A DNA stretch of 64,000 nucleotides from Spiro-02 sp034114085 (lineage in GTDB: Bacteria; Spirochaetota; Spirochaetia; Sphaerochaetales; Sphaerochaetaceae), in assembly GCA_034114085.1 (NCBI GenBank), contig JAXEWB010000063.1:30301-94300 (forward strand), read 5' to 3'. Positions 1-8,243 of the stretch are shown piece by piece (the first letter of the stretch is position 1; every line of letters begins with the position of its first letter). A program made the translations under genes and the position numbers. The notes under the pieces are model-generated. The model did not search any database and was not told where the DNA came from. It saw only the letters and a list, made by a program, of their open reading frames with translations.

Positions 1-246
1 CCCCAGCGGGCTTGCTTTTTCTCTATGCCGGAATACTTCCTTATCTTCATCTGCGAGCTGTTTCCATCTTTCATGAATGAAAATCCTTCTTGTCTTTTCG
101 GTTTCATCGACCGAGATTCCCTCACGGTATCTGTCGAAAAGGAATGCGGCCTTACTGTACGGGCCATATTCCGCTTCGCCATTCCTTGCGACCTCTACGG
201 GAGGGACCGTATCGGTCTGGAGGCAGAAAAAAAGGGCCGCCGCCAT
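1..246 (-). CDS. Partial ORF running off the left edge, HMG-box-like segment
   Basis: On the minus strand an open frame runs from an ATG at 246 to base 1 without a stop (82 codons, C-terminus outside the window). Its charged second half reads like real protein: GPYSKAAFLFDRYREGISVD near residues 29-48, then an RWKQLADEDKEVF segment. This recalls the last helix of HMG-box-like domains (W-K-x-L-x-D-E-x-K). The start is doubtful because the ATG lies inside the stem of the terminator for the upstream binding-protein gene and no ribosome-binding site is visible. The frame is also open upstream of the ATG. It could be a gene with an unusual start, a decayed gene, or chance. No function is assigned. 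Confidence 0.35.
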   Translation of the reverse strand, partial: MAAALFFCLQTDTVPPVEVARNGEAEYGPYSKAAFLFDRYREGISVDETEKTRRIFIHERWKQLADEDKEVFRHREKASPLG

Positions 247-266
247 ACCGCGGAACGATATGGCGG
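227..266 (-). terminator. Intrinsic terminator of the sugar-binding protein gene
   Basis: On the minus strand CCGCCATA (266-259) and TATGGCGG (247-240) form a perfect 8-bp stem. After a short GC stretch come seven T residues (233-227). It begins 24 bases after the stop codon of the solute-binding protein gene. Confidence 0.8.
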
Positions 267-289
267 ACAGTCCTGAAAGCAATGCGAAA

Positions 290-1585
290 TCACTGCTCGT
301 CAAGCAATTCCTGAGCTGCGCTTCTCAAAGTCGCGAGAGCCTTTTCAGGAGTAACGCCACTGAGCATGACGGACTCGACGGCGCTGCGGATCAAAGTCTG
401 GAGCTCGGAGCTATTGGCACCGTAGTACACGATGTGCCCCTTCTCCATGTCATGGGTGAAGACATCGGAATACGGCATGTTCTTGTAGGTATCGGAATTC
501 AACAGAGCCTTGGTCGGCTGAATGATGTTGACTTCGGTGAGATACTCTTCGGCATGGCCGAGCATGTATCCGATCAGTTTCCACGCAGCCTGCTGCTTCG
601 CCTTGGAACTCTGGGCGTTGACCATGTAGTAATGGCCGTAATAGCATCCGGCGGTATCATTGACGGCGTTCTCAAATACCGGGAACGGCACGACCATCCA
701 TTCGCCGCTGTCATAGAATTCGGGGTTGTCGGCCTTGATTCTGCCTTCCTGATACAAGCCGGTGGTCGCCATGGCGATATCGTTGTTGTCCTTGTTGAAC
801 AGAGAACGGGCGTTCTTGTAGGTCGGCGAACCGAGGTTCCGGCCATTGGGTCCCCACTGCTGCATGTAGGTCAGGAACTTGAGCCAGGCCTCGTCGCCGA
901 TGATGGCGGTCTTGCCGTCGTCGCTGATCAACTGTCCGCCGAGCTGCTCCACCATCGGCACGAACGCCACGAGGTAGTACGGATATCTGAAATCGAAGCC
1001 ACGGCGGACCAGGATGTCTCCGTCGCGGATGACGAGCTTTTCAGAAACATCGGCCATCTCTTCCCATGTCTTGGGATAATCCTTTTCAGGATCAAGACCG
1101 GCGTCGCGGAATACCTTCTTGTTGATGAAAATACACCAGTTGGTCAGTTCAAGGGGAAGACCATAGACTTTACCATCGACGGTGACGGGGTCAAGCATTC
1201 CAGGGGCATAGGCATCGATTACAGCCTGCATGTCCTTGAAACCCGCCGCGACCGGATCAACCGGAGCGACACGGCCGTTGACGATATAGGCATACTCATC
1301 TTCAATGGAAAGATTGAAGATATCCGGCCCTTGGTTCGCTGCGAACGCCGTCTGCACCAGCTCGATCATCTTGGTTGCGGACTGGGTAGTGCGATTGACC
1401 GTGATATTCGGATTCGCAGTCTGGAATTCCTGGATATAGCGATCTTCGATACGGGTTCTATTCGGATCTTCATGGGTCCAGAACTCAAGCGTGATAGGTC
1501 CTGTCTCTTCCTTGGCGCCCTGCGCAAAGAGCATCGTCGGAACGAGCATTGCGATAATGGTCAGGATAACAATGGTTTTCTTCAT
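290..1585 (-). CDS. Sugar ABC transporter solute-binding protein (family 1)
   Basis: A 431-residue periplasmic binding protein for an ABC importer, probably for a sugar or oligosaccharide. The N-terminus is a Sec signal (MKKTIVILTIIAMLVPTMLFA followed by QGAKEE), without a lipobox Cys. The mature part has the family-1 pattern ITLEFWTHEDPN, then EFQTANPNITV and the aromatic-rich lobes typical of maltose/glycerol-3-phosphate-type binding proteins. The ATG follows GGAGGG at good spacing. No permease genes are adjacent on the visible side: an intrinsic terminator follows directly, so the gene is probably monocistronic or the membrane genes lie outside the window. The ligand cannot be read from the sequence. 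Confidence 0.9.
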   Translation of the reverse strand: MKKTIVILTIIAMLVPTMLFAQGAKEETGPITLEFWTHEDPNRTRIEDRYIQEFQTANPNITVNRTTQSATKMIELVQTAFAANQGPDIFNLSIEDEYAYIVNGRVAPVDPVAAGFKDMQAVIDAYAPGMLDPVTVDGKVYGLPLELTNWCIFINKKVFRDAGLDPEKDYPKTWEEMADVSEKLVIRDGDILVRRGFDFRYPYYLVAFVPMVEQLGGQLISDDGKTAIIGDEAWLKFLTYMQQWGPNGRNLGSPTYKNARSLFNKDNNDIAMATTGLYQEGRIKADNPEFYDSGEWMVVPFPVFENAVNDTAGCYYGHYYMVNAQSSKAKQQAAWKLIGYMLGHAEEYLTEVNIIQPTKALLNSDTYKNMPYSDVFTHDMEKGHIVYYGANSSELQTLIRSAVESVMLSGVTPEKALATLRSAAQELLDEQ

Positions 1586-1852
1586 GAAAAACCCTCCATT
1601 TGTGTGATACTCTATTTTCCCATCGTCGTTTCATACTGGCAAGTGAAGGATTTTGCCATTCATCATCCGTTTTTGTGAGAGGCATCCTCTTTTGGCTGTT
1701 TCTTCAATGCCGAATATAACAATAATTAATATAAAGACTTATCAATAAATATAGCCATATGCGGTACAACAGGTTTGAGATGCCTTGAACAGTTTTGCCG
1801 TGAACAACATTCCTCCGTCACTCCAACTGAAAAAGAGGAAGAAAAACTGATA

Positions 1853-1880
1853 TTGACATATTTTTTTCCATAGGTATACT
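1853..1880 (+). promoter_or_regulatory. Sigma-70 promoter of the LRR lipoprotein gene
   Basis: TTGACA (1853-1858) and TATACT (1875-1880) are separated by 16 bp, about 40 bases before the start codon of the LRR lipoprotein gene. The rest of the 336-base gap (1586-1921) shows nothing else I can support. Confidence 0.75.
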
Positions 1881-1921
1881 GGCGGAACATTCCAATTGTA
1901 TTAAAAAAGTGGAGAAATATA

Positions 1922-3010
1922 ATGCATATTACAAAGTATAAGACCGCTGTCCTGATTTTAGCAACCGTTCTATTGGCGCTGAGCGCCGTGGCTTGCGATA
2001 CTAGCGTGAAGCCTCCGCAAGCGACGACGCCGTCCCAAGGAACACCCCCGCAACAGGACTCGAAAGATTTTATCATTTCGGGAACCACACTGGTCTCATA
2101 TAATGGAACGGATGCAAAAGTACTGATCCCGAGGGGAATCACCCAGATAGGGGACCGTGCGTTCCACTGCAGGAAATCCGTAACCGCCGTAGAGCTTCCA
2201 GATACGATTGAGCATATAGGGGAGCAGGTGTTTACAAAATCAGGCATCAAGGAAATCATCATCCCGGCTTCTGTGCGGACAATCGGGGAATGGGCGTTCC
2301 AAAGCTGTCCAGAGCTGGAGCGAATCACATTCTCGCCGGAATCCAAGATGACAACGTTCGGAAGTTCCGCCTTTGTCGGCTGCGAATCCCTTGCCTCCGT
2401 CACGCTCCCTCCAAGTTTGGAGGAGATTCCTTCACAGGCGTTCATGGACTGCACATCGCTGGAAACGATCGCGGTACCAGACTCCGTACATACGATCGGC
2501 ACGGAAGCGTTCAGAAGCACGGGGTTGAAAAGTTTGACGTTGCCCGCGAACATCCAGAAAATCGAGTCGCGGGCATTCTATCTGTCGAAGGCCCTGGCAT
2601 CGGCGACGGTTTCACAAACGGCGCCCGATGAGTCTTGGAAAAACTTGGACGACGATGAGCGGGGAATGGACAGCTACGTATTCGAAGGATGCGATAAACT
2701 ACAGAGCTTTGAAGTCCCGTCACGCTGTAGACATCTGAAAGGATGGACCTTCATGGGGATGAACGGACTGAAAACGCTGACGTTTCATAGGGACATCCGA
2801 CGATACGGAGAATTCCTTGCGCCGGGAGACCGGGACTTGCATGTGATTATACAGAATGAGGAGCCCTCGGCGATAGAAGTCATGGGATATTCATTCCCAA
2901 ACCCAAAACCAGGCAAGCTCAAAATCTTCGTTCCCGCAAAATCCGTAGAGGCATATAAAGGAAACGCCGCATGGAACCCGTATGCCGACTATATCGAGGC
3001 GGCGCAATAG
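1922..3010 (+). CDS. BspA-type leucine-rich repeat lipoprotein
   Basis: A 362-residue surface lipoprotein. The signal peptide ends in a lipobox LSAVAC at about residue 25, followed by a Pro/Thr/Gln-rich linker. After that come tandem LRR_5 repeats (Treponema pallidum LRR/BspA type) with the pattern IGDRAFHCRKSVTAVELPD, IGEQVF, IGEWAFQSC, FGSSAFVGC, IPSQAFMDC, IGTEAF. Proteins of this family are displayed on the surface and often mediate binding to host or matrix proteins; the role here is inferred. A GGAG ribosome-binding site precedes the ATG and a consensus promoter lies just upstream. The gene is monocistronic and convergent with the DtxR-type gene. Confidence 0.88.
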   Translation: MHITKYKTAVLILATVLLALSAVACDTSVKPPQATTPSQGTPPQQDSKDFIISGTTLVSYNGTDAKVLIPRGITQIGDRAFHCRKSVTAVELPDTIEHIGEQVFTKSGIKEIIIPASVRTIGEWAFQSCPELERITFSPESKMTTFGSSAFVGCESLASVTLPPSLEEIPSQAFMDCTSLETIAVPDSVHTIGTEAFRSTGLKSLTLPANIQKIESRAFYLSKALASATVSQTAPDESWKNLDDDERGMDSYVFEGCDKLQSFEVPSRCRHLKGWTFMGMNGLKTLTFHRDIRRYGEFLAPGDRDLHVIIQNEEPSAIEVMGYSFPNPKPGKLKIFVPAKSVEAYKGNAAWNPYADYIEAAQ

Positions 3011-3064
3011 TGCGACTATTCCGAGCACCCGCCCAGGACGTCCGCCGTCCGGCAGAGGAATGAT

Positions 3065-3430
3065 TTATTCCCTGCCGGCCATGAAGGCCGCAAGCTTCTC
3101 CATGGTTTCAGCGCTGATATCGTGCTCGATCAGGCAGGCGTCCTGTTCAGCGACATCCGGGGAGACCCCGAGCACATCGGCAAGAAATGTCGTAAGGGTC
3201 TTGTGCCTGGTATATACCTGAGAAGCCTTCACACGCCCTTTTTGCGTCAGAGAAATATCCCCGTAGGTTTCCTGATGGATATATCCGTCGGCCTGGAGAA
3301 CCTTCATGGCCCGGCTGACACTCGGCTTGGTCACACCAAGGCGCAGGGCGACGTCGGTAATTCTCACCTTCCCTCCCTGCTCTTCGATAGCGAGCACAGC
3401 CTCCAGATAGTCTTCACCTGATTTCTGCAT
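3065..3430 (-). CDS. DtxR/MntR-family metal-dependent repressor
   Basis: A 121-residue metal-responsive transcriptional repressor. Residues 1-60 form the winged HTH (MQKSGEDYLEAVL, then ITDVALRLGVTKPSVSRAMKVL and a wing DGYIHQETYGDISLTQKG). The rest is the dimerisation/metal-binding domain with conserved acidic and His residues (ACLIEHDISAETMEKL). It lacks the SH3-like third domain, so it is MntR-sized rather than full DtxR. I chose ATG 3430 because AAGGAG lies 11 bases upstream and the family begins here; an in-frame start at 3478 is possible. It lies upstream of, and divergent from, feoAB, whose promoter carries DtxR-like palindromes, so it probably represses iron uptake. Confidence 0.88.
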   Translation of the reverse strand: MQKSGEDYLEAVLAIEEQGGKVRITDVALRLGVTKPSVSRAMKVLQADGYIHQETYGDISLTQKGRVKASQVYTRHKTLTTFLADVLGVSPDVAEQDACLIEHDISAETMEKLAAFMAGRE

Positions 3431-3731
3431 GATTATCGCTACTCCTTGCGTCAGTATCGTACCGGATTCCACTGGCAATTTCTCCGAATCCAGACATTAT
3501 TGGACATCGTACCATTGTCAAGCCCGTTTTGCAATGCCGCCAGTTTGCCCTATGTATGGAAAGACCACATGTCCTGCTACAATAATAATGGAAAAAAAGC
3601 TAAAAGTGACATTTTTTTCTTACGTTTCGACGGTCTTTTAAAAAAACAGGGCGACAGGTTGACTGTTTTCTCTAGGATCAACGGTTTTTCTCGCTTTTCC
3701 CACATTATTCAACATATAGTCCCCTAAACTC

Positions 3732-3776
3732 TTGACACTCAAGTTAGTTATGGCTAACTTGTTAGTCAAAACTAAC
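3732..3776 (+). promoter_or_regulatory. feoAB promoter with two iron-box-like operators
   Basis: TTGACA (3732-3737) and TAACTT (3755-3760) with a 17-bp spacer form a promoter. Overlapping it is the inverted repeat AAGTTAG-6-CTAACTT (3741-3760), and directly after it GTTAG-6-CTAAC (3761-3776). Both resemble the DtxR/IdeR iron box (TTAGGTTAGSCTAACCTAA). Bound repressor would cover the -10 and the transcription start. The upstream part of the gap (3431-3731) shows no gene. Confidence 0.8.
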
Positions 3777-3808
3777 CCACCATCGATTCAAGAGGGCAGA
3801 AGCATCTG

Positions 3809-4108
3809 ATGAACGACACAGAAACAAACAATATGGCGTCTACGAAGGATAGGATCAAAACGTTGGCGACGCTTGCCAGTGGACAGACTGCCAGAATAAT
3901 GGGCATCGAAGCCCCGCGCCCCTTGAAACGGAGGCTCATGGACATGGGATTGACGCATGGGGTCACCGTTAAAGTCCTGAAGGTCGCCCCTTTGGGGGAT
4001 CCCATGGAGATAGCGCTTCGGGGTTACCATCTCTGCTTGAGACGGGATGAGGCGGCGAAAGTGGCGATTGAAGGCGTTGACGTTGCGCAAGAAAAAAATA
4101 GGCGTTGA
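3809..4108 (+). CDS. feoA: FeoA-family ferrous iron transport protein
   Basis: A 99-residue cytoplasmic SH3-like protein that assists the ferrous iron transporter FeoB. After an about 20-residue N-terminal extension the FeoA domain runs TLASGQTARIMGI, then LKRRLMDMGLTHGVTVKVL, then DPMEIALRGYHLCLRRDEAAKV, the classic family pattern ending in the beta-hairpin G-x-x-L-x-L-R. FeoB follows 30 bases later in the same operon. No strong ribosome-binding site precedes ATG 3809 (AGAGGG is 14 bases away), and the in-frame ATG at 3833 is an alternative. Confidence 0.9.
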   Translation: MNDTETNNMASTKDRIKTLATLASGQTARIMGIEAPRPLKRRLMDMGLTHGVTVKVLKVAPLGDPMEIALRGYHLCLRRDEAAKVAIEGVDVAQEKNRR

Positions 4109-4138
4109 TTTCACAGGAATCACAGGAGCAAAACGCAG

Positions 4139-6118
4139 ATGGCTACTATCGCATTGATCGGCAATCCGAATTCGGGCAAAACCACCCTTTTCAATCAGCT
4201 GACGGGGACTACCGCCCATGTCGGCAACTGGCCGGGAGTGACAGTTGAGAAAAAGGAAGGGACTTGTACCATAGGCGACCAATCTTGGGAGGTCGTGGAT
4301 TTGCCCGGTATCTATTCGCTCTCCCCATATTCTCCGGAGGAACAACTTTCCCGCAGGTACATTCTGGACAACCAGCCGGACTTGATTGTTGATGTCATCG
4401 ACGCGACGAACCTGGAACGCAGCCTCTATCTGACGACACAGTTGGCGGAACTGGGAAGACCTCTTTTGCTTGCGCTGAACATGCAGGATCTGTTGCAACG
4501 GGATGGAGTCGAAATTGACACCGAGCAGCTTGCACGCATGACCGGTTGCCCAGTAACCGAGATTTCCGCAAGCAAGGGAACCGGCATCCCGCGACTCAAG
4601 GAGCTTGCGAAGGCAACGGTCGATGAGCATCGGATTCCCGCATGTCCGCTGTTTTCCTCAGAGGTCGAGAACTGGCTGACCAAAATCATCGCGGATGACT
4701 ATCTCCATAGCATCCCATCAGGCAGGCCTCCCCGCTGGGCAGCGATCAAATTGCTGGAGGAAGATGAACTGTTCGCATCTTCCATGCCGAAACCTCCCAC
4801 GAAATTTTCTGAAATGATGGCCCAGGCACGAGTTTGTCTGCAAAAACAATACTGTGATGATACGGAAAGCGTCATCATTGATCAACGGTACAAAGTCGCC
4901 GAACAAATCAGTCAAGCCTGCGTCCATGCAATCAAACGAGGGCAGAAACAGTTCAACCTGGATACGATACTGACCAACCGGTTCGCGGCGATTCCCCTAT
5001 TCATCTTGATCATGGCTGCGGTATTCTATATATCGATTCAATTGGTGGGAGGAGTGACCACCGCGCCGTTGGAGTTCCTGTTCGGTGAATGGATTCCAGA
5101 GAAGCTTGGCGGCCTTCTTGCGAGCTGGGGCGTCATACCGTTCTTGTCAGGTTTGTTGATCGATGGGATCATCGCCGGTGTCGGCGCGGTCCTGACGTTC
5201 GTTCCCCAGCTGTTCGTATTGTTCTTGTTGCTCAGCTTGTTGGAGGACTGCGGATATATGGCCCGTATCGCGTTCATCATGGACAGGCTGATGCGATCGA
5301 TGGGCCTTTCCGGCAAATCGATTATCCCATTGGTGATTGGAACTGGTTGTTCGGTACCCGCAATTATGAGTTCGCGGACGATTGAACACCAGAAGCAACG
5401 GGAACTGACGGTGCTTGTCACGCCTTTCATTCCCTGCGGGGCGAAAATGCCGATTTTCGCATTGATGATCGCCGCGTTCTTTCCTGGGAGATGGTATGTG
5501 GCGCCGACGCTCTATTTCATCGGCATCCTCGCCGTAGTTGCGACTGGCCTGCTCAGTCGCAAAATGGACAAGCACAAGGAACAGAACGCATTCATCATGG
5601 AGCTGCCTCGCTATCAAGTACCCACGCCGCGCAACACATGGTTGCAGACCTGGGAGCGAACCAGAGGATTTCTTATCAAGGCCGGAACGATCATTCTGCT
5701 TGCTTCGGCGCTCATCTGGCTATTGCAGTCCTATAGTTTCTCATTCAAGGCGGTCGCCCCGACGGACAGCATGCTCGCGACATTGGGGAGGATCATAGCC
5801 CCTCTGTTCATCCCGCTCGGATTTGGTACATGGCAGGCATCGGTCGCGTTACTTACGGGCATCGCGGCGAAAGAATCGATAGTCTCCACGCTGTCGGTAA
5901 CGTTGGGAGGTGCTTCCGTTTCATCAATCTTCACTCCCCATGCGGCGTTGGCCTATATGGTGTTCATACTCCTTGCTTCACCTTGCATCGCGGCGATCAG
6001 CGCCATGGGCAAGGAACTTGGCGGCGGCAGGAAACTTGCGAAGGCTCTGGCCTGGCAGACGGGCTTCGCCTACATCACTGCCATGTTGTTCAATCTGTTC
6101 AGCATGGTCATTCTCTAG
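4139..6118 (+). CDS. feoB: Ferrous iron transporter FeoB
   Basis: A 659-residue GTPase-coupled Fe2+ importer of the inner membrane. The N-terminal G domain shows G1 GNPNSGKTTLFNQL (residues 8-21), a G2 Thr in GNWPGVTVE, G3 DLPG (about 54), G4 NMQD (about 113; NxxD) and G5 SASKGTG. A helical GDI-like region to about 270 follows, then two Gate domains and the core membrane segments, including GTGCSVPAIMSSR and PCGAKMPIF, which carry the conserved Cys. It is shorter than E. coli FeoB (773 residues), which is usual for clostridia and spirochaetes. AGGAG precedes the ATG. It is the second gene of the feoA-feoB-Cys-rich operon under the iron-box promoter. Confidence 0.97.
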   Translation: MATIALIGNPNSGKTTLFNQLTGTTAHVGNWPGVTVEKKEGTCTIGDQSWEVVDLPGIYSLSPYSPEEQLSRRYILDNQPDLIVDVIDATNLERSLYLTTQLAELGRPLLLALNMQDLLQRDGVEIDTEQLARMTGCPVTEISASKGTGIPRLKELAKATVDEHRIPACPLFSSEVENWLTKIIADDYLHSIPSGRPPRWAAIKLLEEDELFASSMPKPPTKFSEMMAQARVCLQKQYCDDTESVIIDQRYKVAEQISQACVHAIKRGQKQFNLDTILTNRFAAIPLFILIMAAVFYISIQLVGGVTTAPLEFLFGEWIPEKLGGLLASWGVIPFLSGLLIDGIIAGVGAVLTFVPQLFVLFLLLSLLEDCGYMARIAFIMDRLMRSMGLSGKSIIPLVIGTGCSVPAIMSSRTIEHQKQRELTVLVTPFIPCGAKMPIFALMIAAFFPGRWYVAPTLYFIGILAVVATGLLSRKMDKHKEQNAFIMELPRYQVPTPRNTWLQTWERTRGFLIKAGTIILLASALIWLLQSYSFSFKAVAPTDSMLATLGRIIAPLFIPLGFGTWQASVALLTGIAAKESIVSTLSVTLGGASVSSIFTPHAALAYMVFILLASPCIAAISAMGKELGGGRKLAKALAWQTGFAYITAMLFNLFSMVIL

Positions 6119-6128
6119 GAGGGGCGCG

Positions 6129-6347
6129 ATGAATCCCATCATAGCGAACATATTGGTCGCCGGAGTGATATTGGCCTTGTTGGCGGCGGCGATTCTCGTG
6201 ACGGTCCGTCAACGAAGGAATGAACGCTGCGGTTGTTCTTCCGGCAACAAGAAAAAATGTCCAGCTTGCGATGAAGCTGTCAAAAAACAGAAGCATGATT
6301 GCTCGAAGGGATGCTCCGGCTGCCCCTTCGCCGGATCTTGCCATTGA
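6129..6347 (+). CDS. FeoB-associated Cys-rich membrane protein
   Basis: A 72-residue protein 10 bases after feoB, with AGGAGG before ATG 6129. Residues 5-26 form one hydrophobic helix (NILVAGVILALLAAAILVTV), followed by RQRR and a cytoplasmic tail with seven or more Cys in CGC, CPAC and CSGCPFAGSC arrangements. This is the architecture of the FeoB-associated family, which occurs after feoB in many anaerobes. Metal binding or redox assistance to FeoB is a plausible but unproven role. It is the last gene of the operon. Confidence 0.85.
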   Translation: MNPIIANILVAGVILALLAAAILVTVRQRRNERCGCSSGNKKKCPACDEAVKKQKHDCSKGCSGCPFAGSCH

Positions 6348-6382
6348 GCGTTGGGTTCTACAGGTTCGCTCTGGACTTGATC

Positions 6383-6515
6383 GGTGATTGCTCCAGGCTT
6401 AACCGGTGTTCACTTGGTGATTGCTCAGTGTTCGCTCTTGAACCAGTTTCCACACACCTACCCTCGCCCGGGTCGTTCGCAGATCGTTCGCCGCAGGTCG
6501 TTCGCAGGTCGTTCG
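6383..6515 (+). repeat. Short direct repeats after the feo operon
   Basis: GGTGATTGCTC occurs at 6383-6393 and 6416-6426. The heptamer TCGTTCG occurs four times at 6473, 6484, 6498 and 6509 (spacings 11, 14, 11). No ORF of this region looks coding. The gap 6348-6602 otherwise holds nothing I recognise. Confidence 0.5.
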
Positions 6516-6602
6516 GGCGGGAAAGTCTGGTGGGAAAAGCAATGCGGGCTTGTGGGCATGGCTGGCAGGAAATTCTAGCATCCGATGTCCACATATCACC
6601 AA

Positions 6603-6642
6603 CAAAATAAAATAATGGCATGATTCAATTGAATCATGCCAT
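6603..6642 (-). terminator. Terminator of the decarboxylase beta/gamma operon
   Basis: Bases 6615-6642 form a perfect 28-bp palindrome (arms ATGGCATGATTCAA and its complement). Read on the minus strand it is followed by TATTTTATTTTGT, giving an intrinsic terminator 33 bases after the gamma-like gene. There is no T-run on the plus side. Confidence 0.7.
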
Positions 6643-6674
6643 CGTTCATCATCAGTCCCAACAAAACGTAGGTG

Positions 6675-6809
6675 TCATTTCTGGTCGGTCTTTTTTTTCT
6701 TTTTACCAAGCAGGAGCAGCACGAAATAGATAATCAGGATAACAGCGAAAATCGCCGCCATCCCCTGCCACATCAATGTAAGGGAATGGGTCACGACAGT
6801 AGCGTCCAT
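6675..6809 (-). CDS. Small OadG-like gamma subunit (44 residues)
   Basis: A 44-residue protein with one membrane helix (about residues 15-35, MWQGMAAIFAVILIIYFVLL) and a lysine-rich cytoplasmic tail GKKKKKTDQK. Position, size and topology match the gamma (OadG/MmdD-like) subunit of Na+-translocating decarboxylases, which anchors and assembles the complex. GGAGG precedes ATG 6809 at 6-base spacing, and the gene starts 12 bases after the beta-subunit stop. It is shorter than most OadG proteins (about 80 residues) and lacks their C-terminal extension. Function is inferred from context. Confidence 0.75.
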   Translation of the reverse strand: MDATVVTHSLTLMWQGMAAIFAVILIIYFVLLLLGKKKKKTDQK

Positions 6810-6821
6810 GGGATACCTCCA

Positions 6822-7958
6822 TTAAAGAAGTCCCGGGACCAAGCCCAGGATGACACCGCCGGCGATGACGGATCCGATCTGGCCAGCTACGTTGGCTCCA
6901 ATCGCATGCATCAGCAGGTGGTTCTGCGGGTCGGCTTCCTGCCCCATTCTCTGGATGACACGAGCAGACATCGGGAAAGCGGAAATACCGGCGCCGCCGA
7001 CCATCGGGTTGACCTTGTTCTTGCAGAACAGGTTCAGCACCTTGGCGAAAACCACTCCGGCGATTGTGTCGAACACGAATGCCAGCAGGCCAAGCGCCAT
7101 GATCATCAGCGTCTGAACAGTTACAAAGTTTCCAGCCTTCATGGTCGCGGCGATTGTAATTCCGAGCAACAACGTAATCAGGTTGGCGAGTACATTCTGC
7201 GCCGTCTCGGACAAGGAACCAAGAACACCGCATTCACGAATCAGGTTGCCGAACATCAGCAGTCCAACCAACGACACGGAAGCGGGCGCGACATAACCGG
7301 CGACCAACGTGACGATGATCGGAAACAGAATCCTCGCAGTCTTGCCGACCGAACGGGGATTGTACGGCATCTTGATGGCCCGCTCTTTCTTGGTCGTGAC
7401 CAATTTGATAGCGAACGGCTGTATGATCGGGACCAACGCCATATAGGAATACGCCGCAACGGCGATGGGGCCTACATATTTGCTCCCCAGCACCTGCGAT
7501 ACAAGAATCGAGGTGGGACCGTCCGCCGCGCCGATGATTCCGATTGAAGCCGCATCGACCAGATTGAAGCCAAGCAAGGCCGCACAGGTGATCGTCGCGA
7601 AGATACCCCACTGGGCCGCGGCACCGAACAGAATCAGCTTCGGGTTGGACAGGAGCGGACCGAAGTCGATCATCGCCCCGATACCAATGAACAGAAGCAA
7701 CGGCATCGCCTCTGCGGCATGGATCCCGACACTGAACATCCAATCCAGGATACCGGTCACTTCACCGATACCAGCCATTGATTGCGTTATGGCACCTGAA
7801 AACGGGATATTGACCAGAATGGCCCCGAATCCCATCGGCAGAAGCAACGCAGGCTCAAGCTTCTTGTTGATAGCCAAATAGATGAGAATGGCGCCCACGG
7901 CATACATGACAAGCTGCTGCCATGTGGTGTTCATGACGCCTTCGAACAGGAAGTTCAT
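6822..7958 (-). CDS. Na+-translocating decarboxylase beta subunit (OadB-type)
   Basis: A 378-residue polytopic inner-membrane protein, the ion-channel subunit of biotin-dependent decarboxylases for oxaloacetate, methylmalonyl-CoA or glutaconyl-CoA. Family hallmarks seen are LLPMGFGAILVNIP near the start, GIGAMIDFGPLL, the conserved GIIGAADGPTSI segment with its Asp, and the C-terminal GGAGISAFPMSARV plus HAIGANVAGQIGSV. ATG 7958 is chosen because GGAGG lies 6 bases upstream; an in-frame ATG at 8015 lacks one. The carboxyltransferase/biotin (alpha) subunit is not beside it, so the substrate cannot be inferred. Confidence 0.93.
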   Translation of the reverse strand: MNFLFEGVMNTTWQQLVMYAVGAILIYLAINKKLEPALLLPMGFGAILVNIPFSGAITQSMAGIGEVTGILDWMFSVGIHAAEAMPLLLFIGIGAMIDFGPLLSNPKLILFGAAAQWGIFATITCAALLGFNLVDAASIGIIGAADGPTSILVSQVLGSKYVGPIAVAAYSYMALVPIIQPFAIKLVTTKKERAIKMPYNPRSVGKTARILFPIIVTLVAGYVAPASVSLVGLLMFGNLIRECGVLGSLSETAQNVLANLITLLLGITIAATMKAGNFVTVQTLMIMALGLLAFVFDTIAGVVFAKVLNLFCKNKVNPMVGGAGISAFPMSARVIQRMGQEADPQNHLLMHAIGANVAGQIGSVIAGGVILGLVPGLL

Positions 7959-8243
7959 GATGGACCTCCGATACTGCGAATAGGGGAAGAAGTTGACTCC
8001 GGCCTCTCCCGACACGGTAGCTCCCCCGACTTCATCATCATAGCCGTACAGACAAGGCGCGTCAAACCGTTCAGACTATTTTCATGAAAAAAAGACGACC
8101 TCATAGCGACACAGCTTGCAGTTTTATCGCATATTATCTGTATATTTATGCAAAAACTCTAGCGTTTCTTAGAAAAAAACGGTAGAATCGCAAACATAAA
8201 CCGTATCCATACGACTTGATAAAGCAGAAAGGAGCTTATACGT

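Noticed and set aside
77..1678. 533-codon plus-strand open frame
   Set aside because: It is antisense to the solute-binding protein gene, which has a signal peptide, a ribosome-binding site, family motifs and a terminator.
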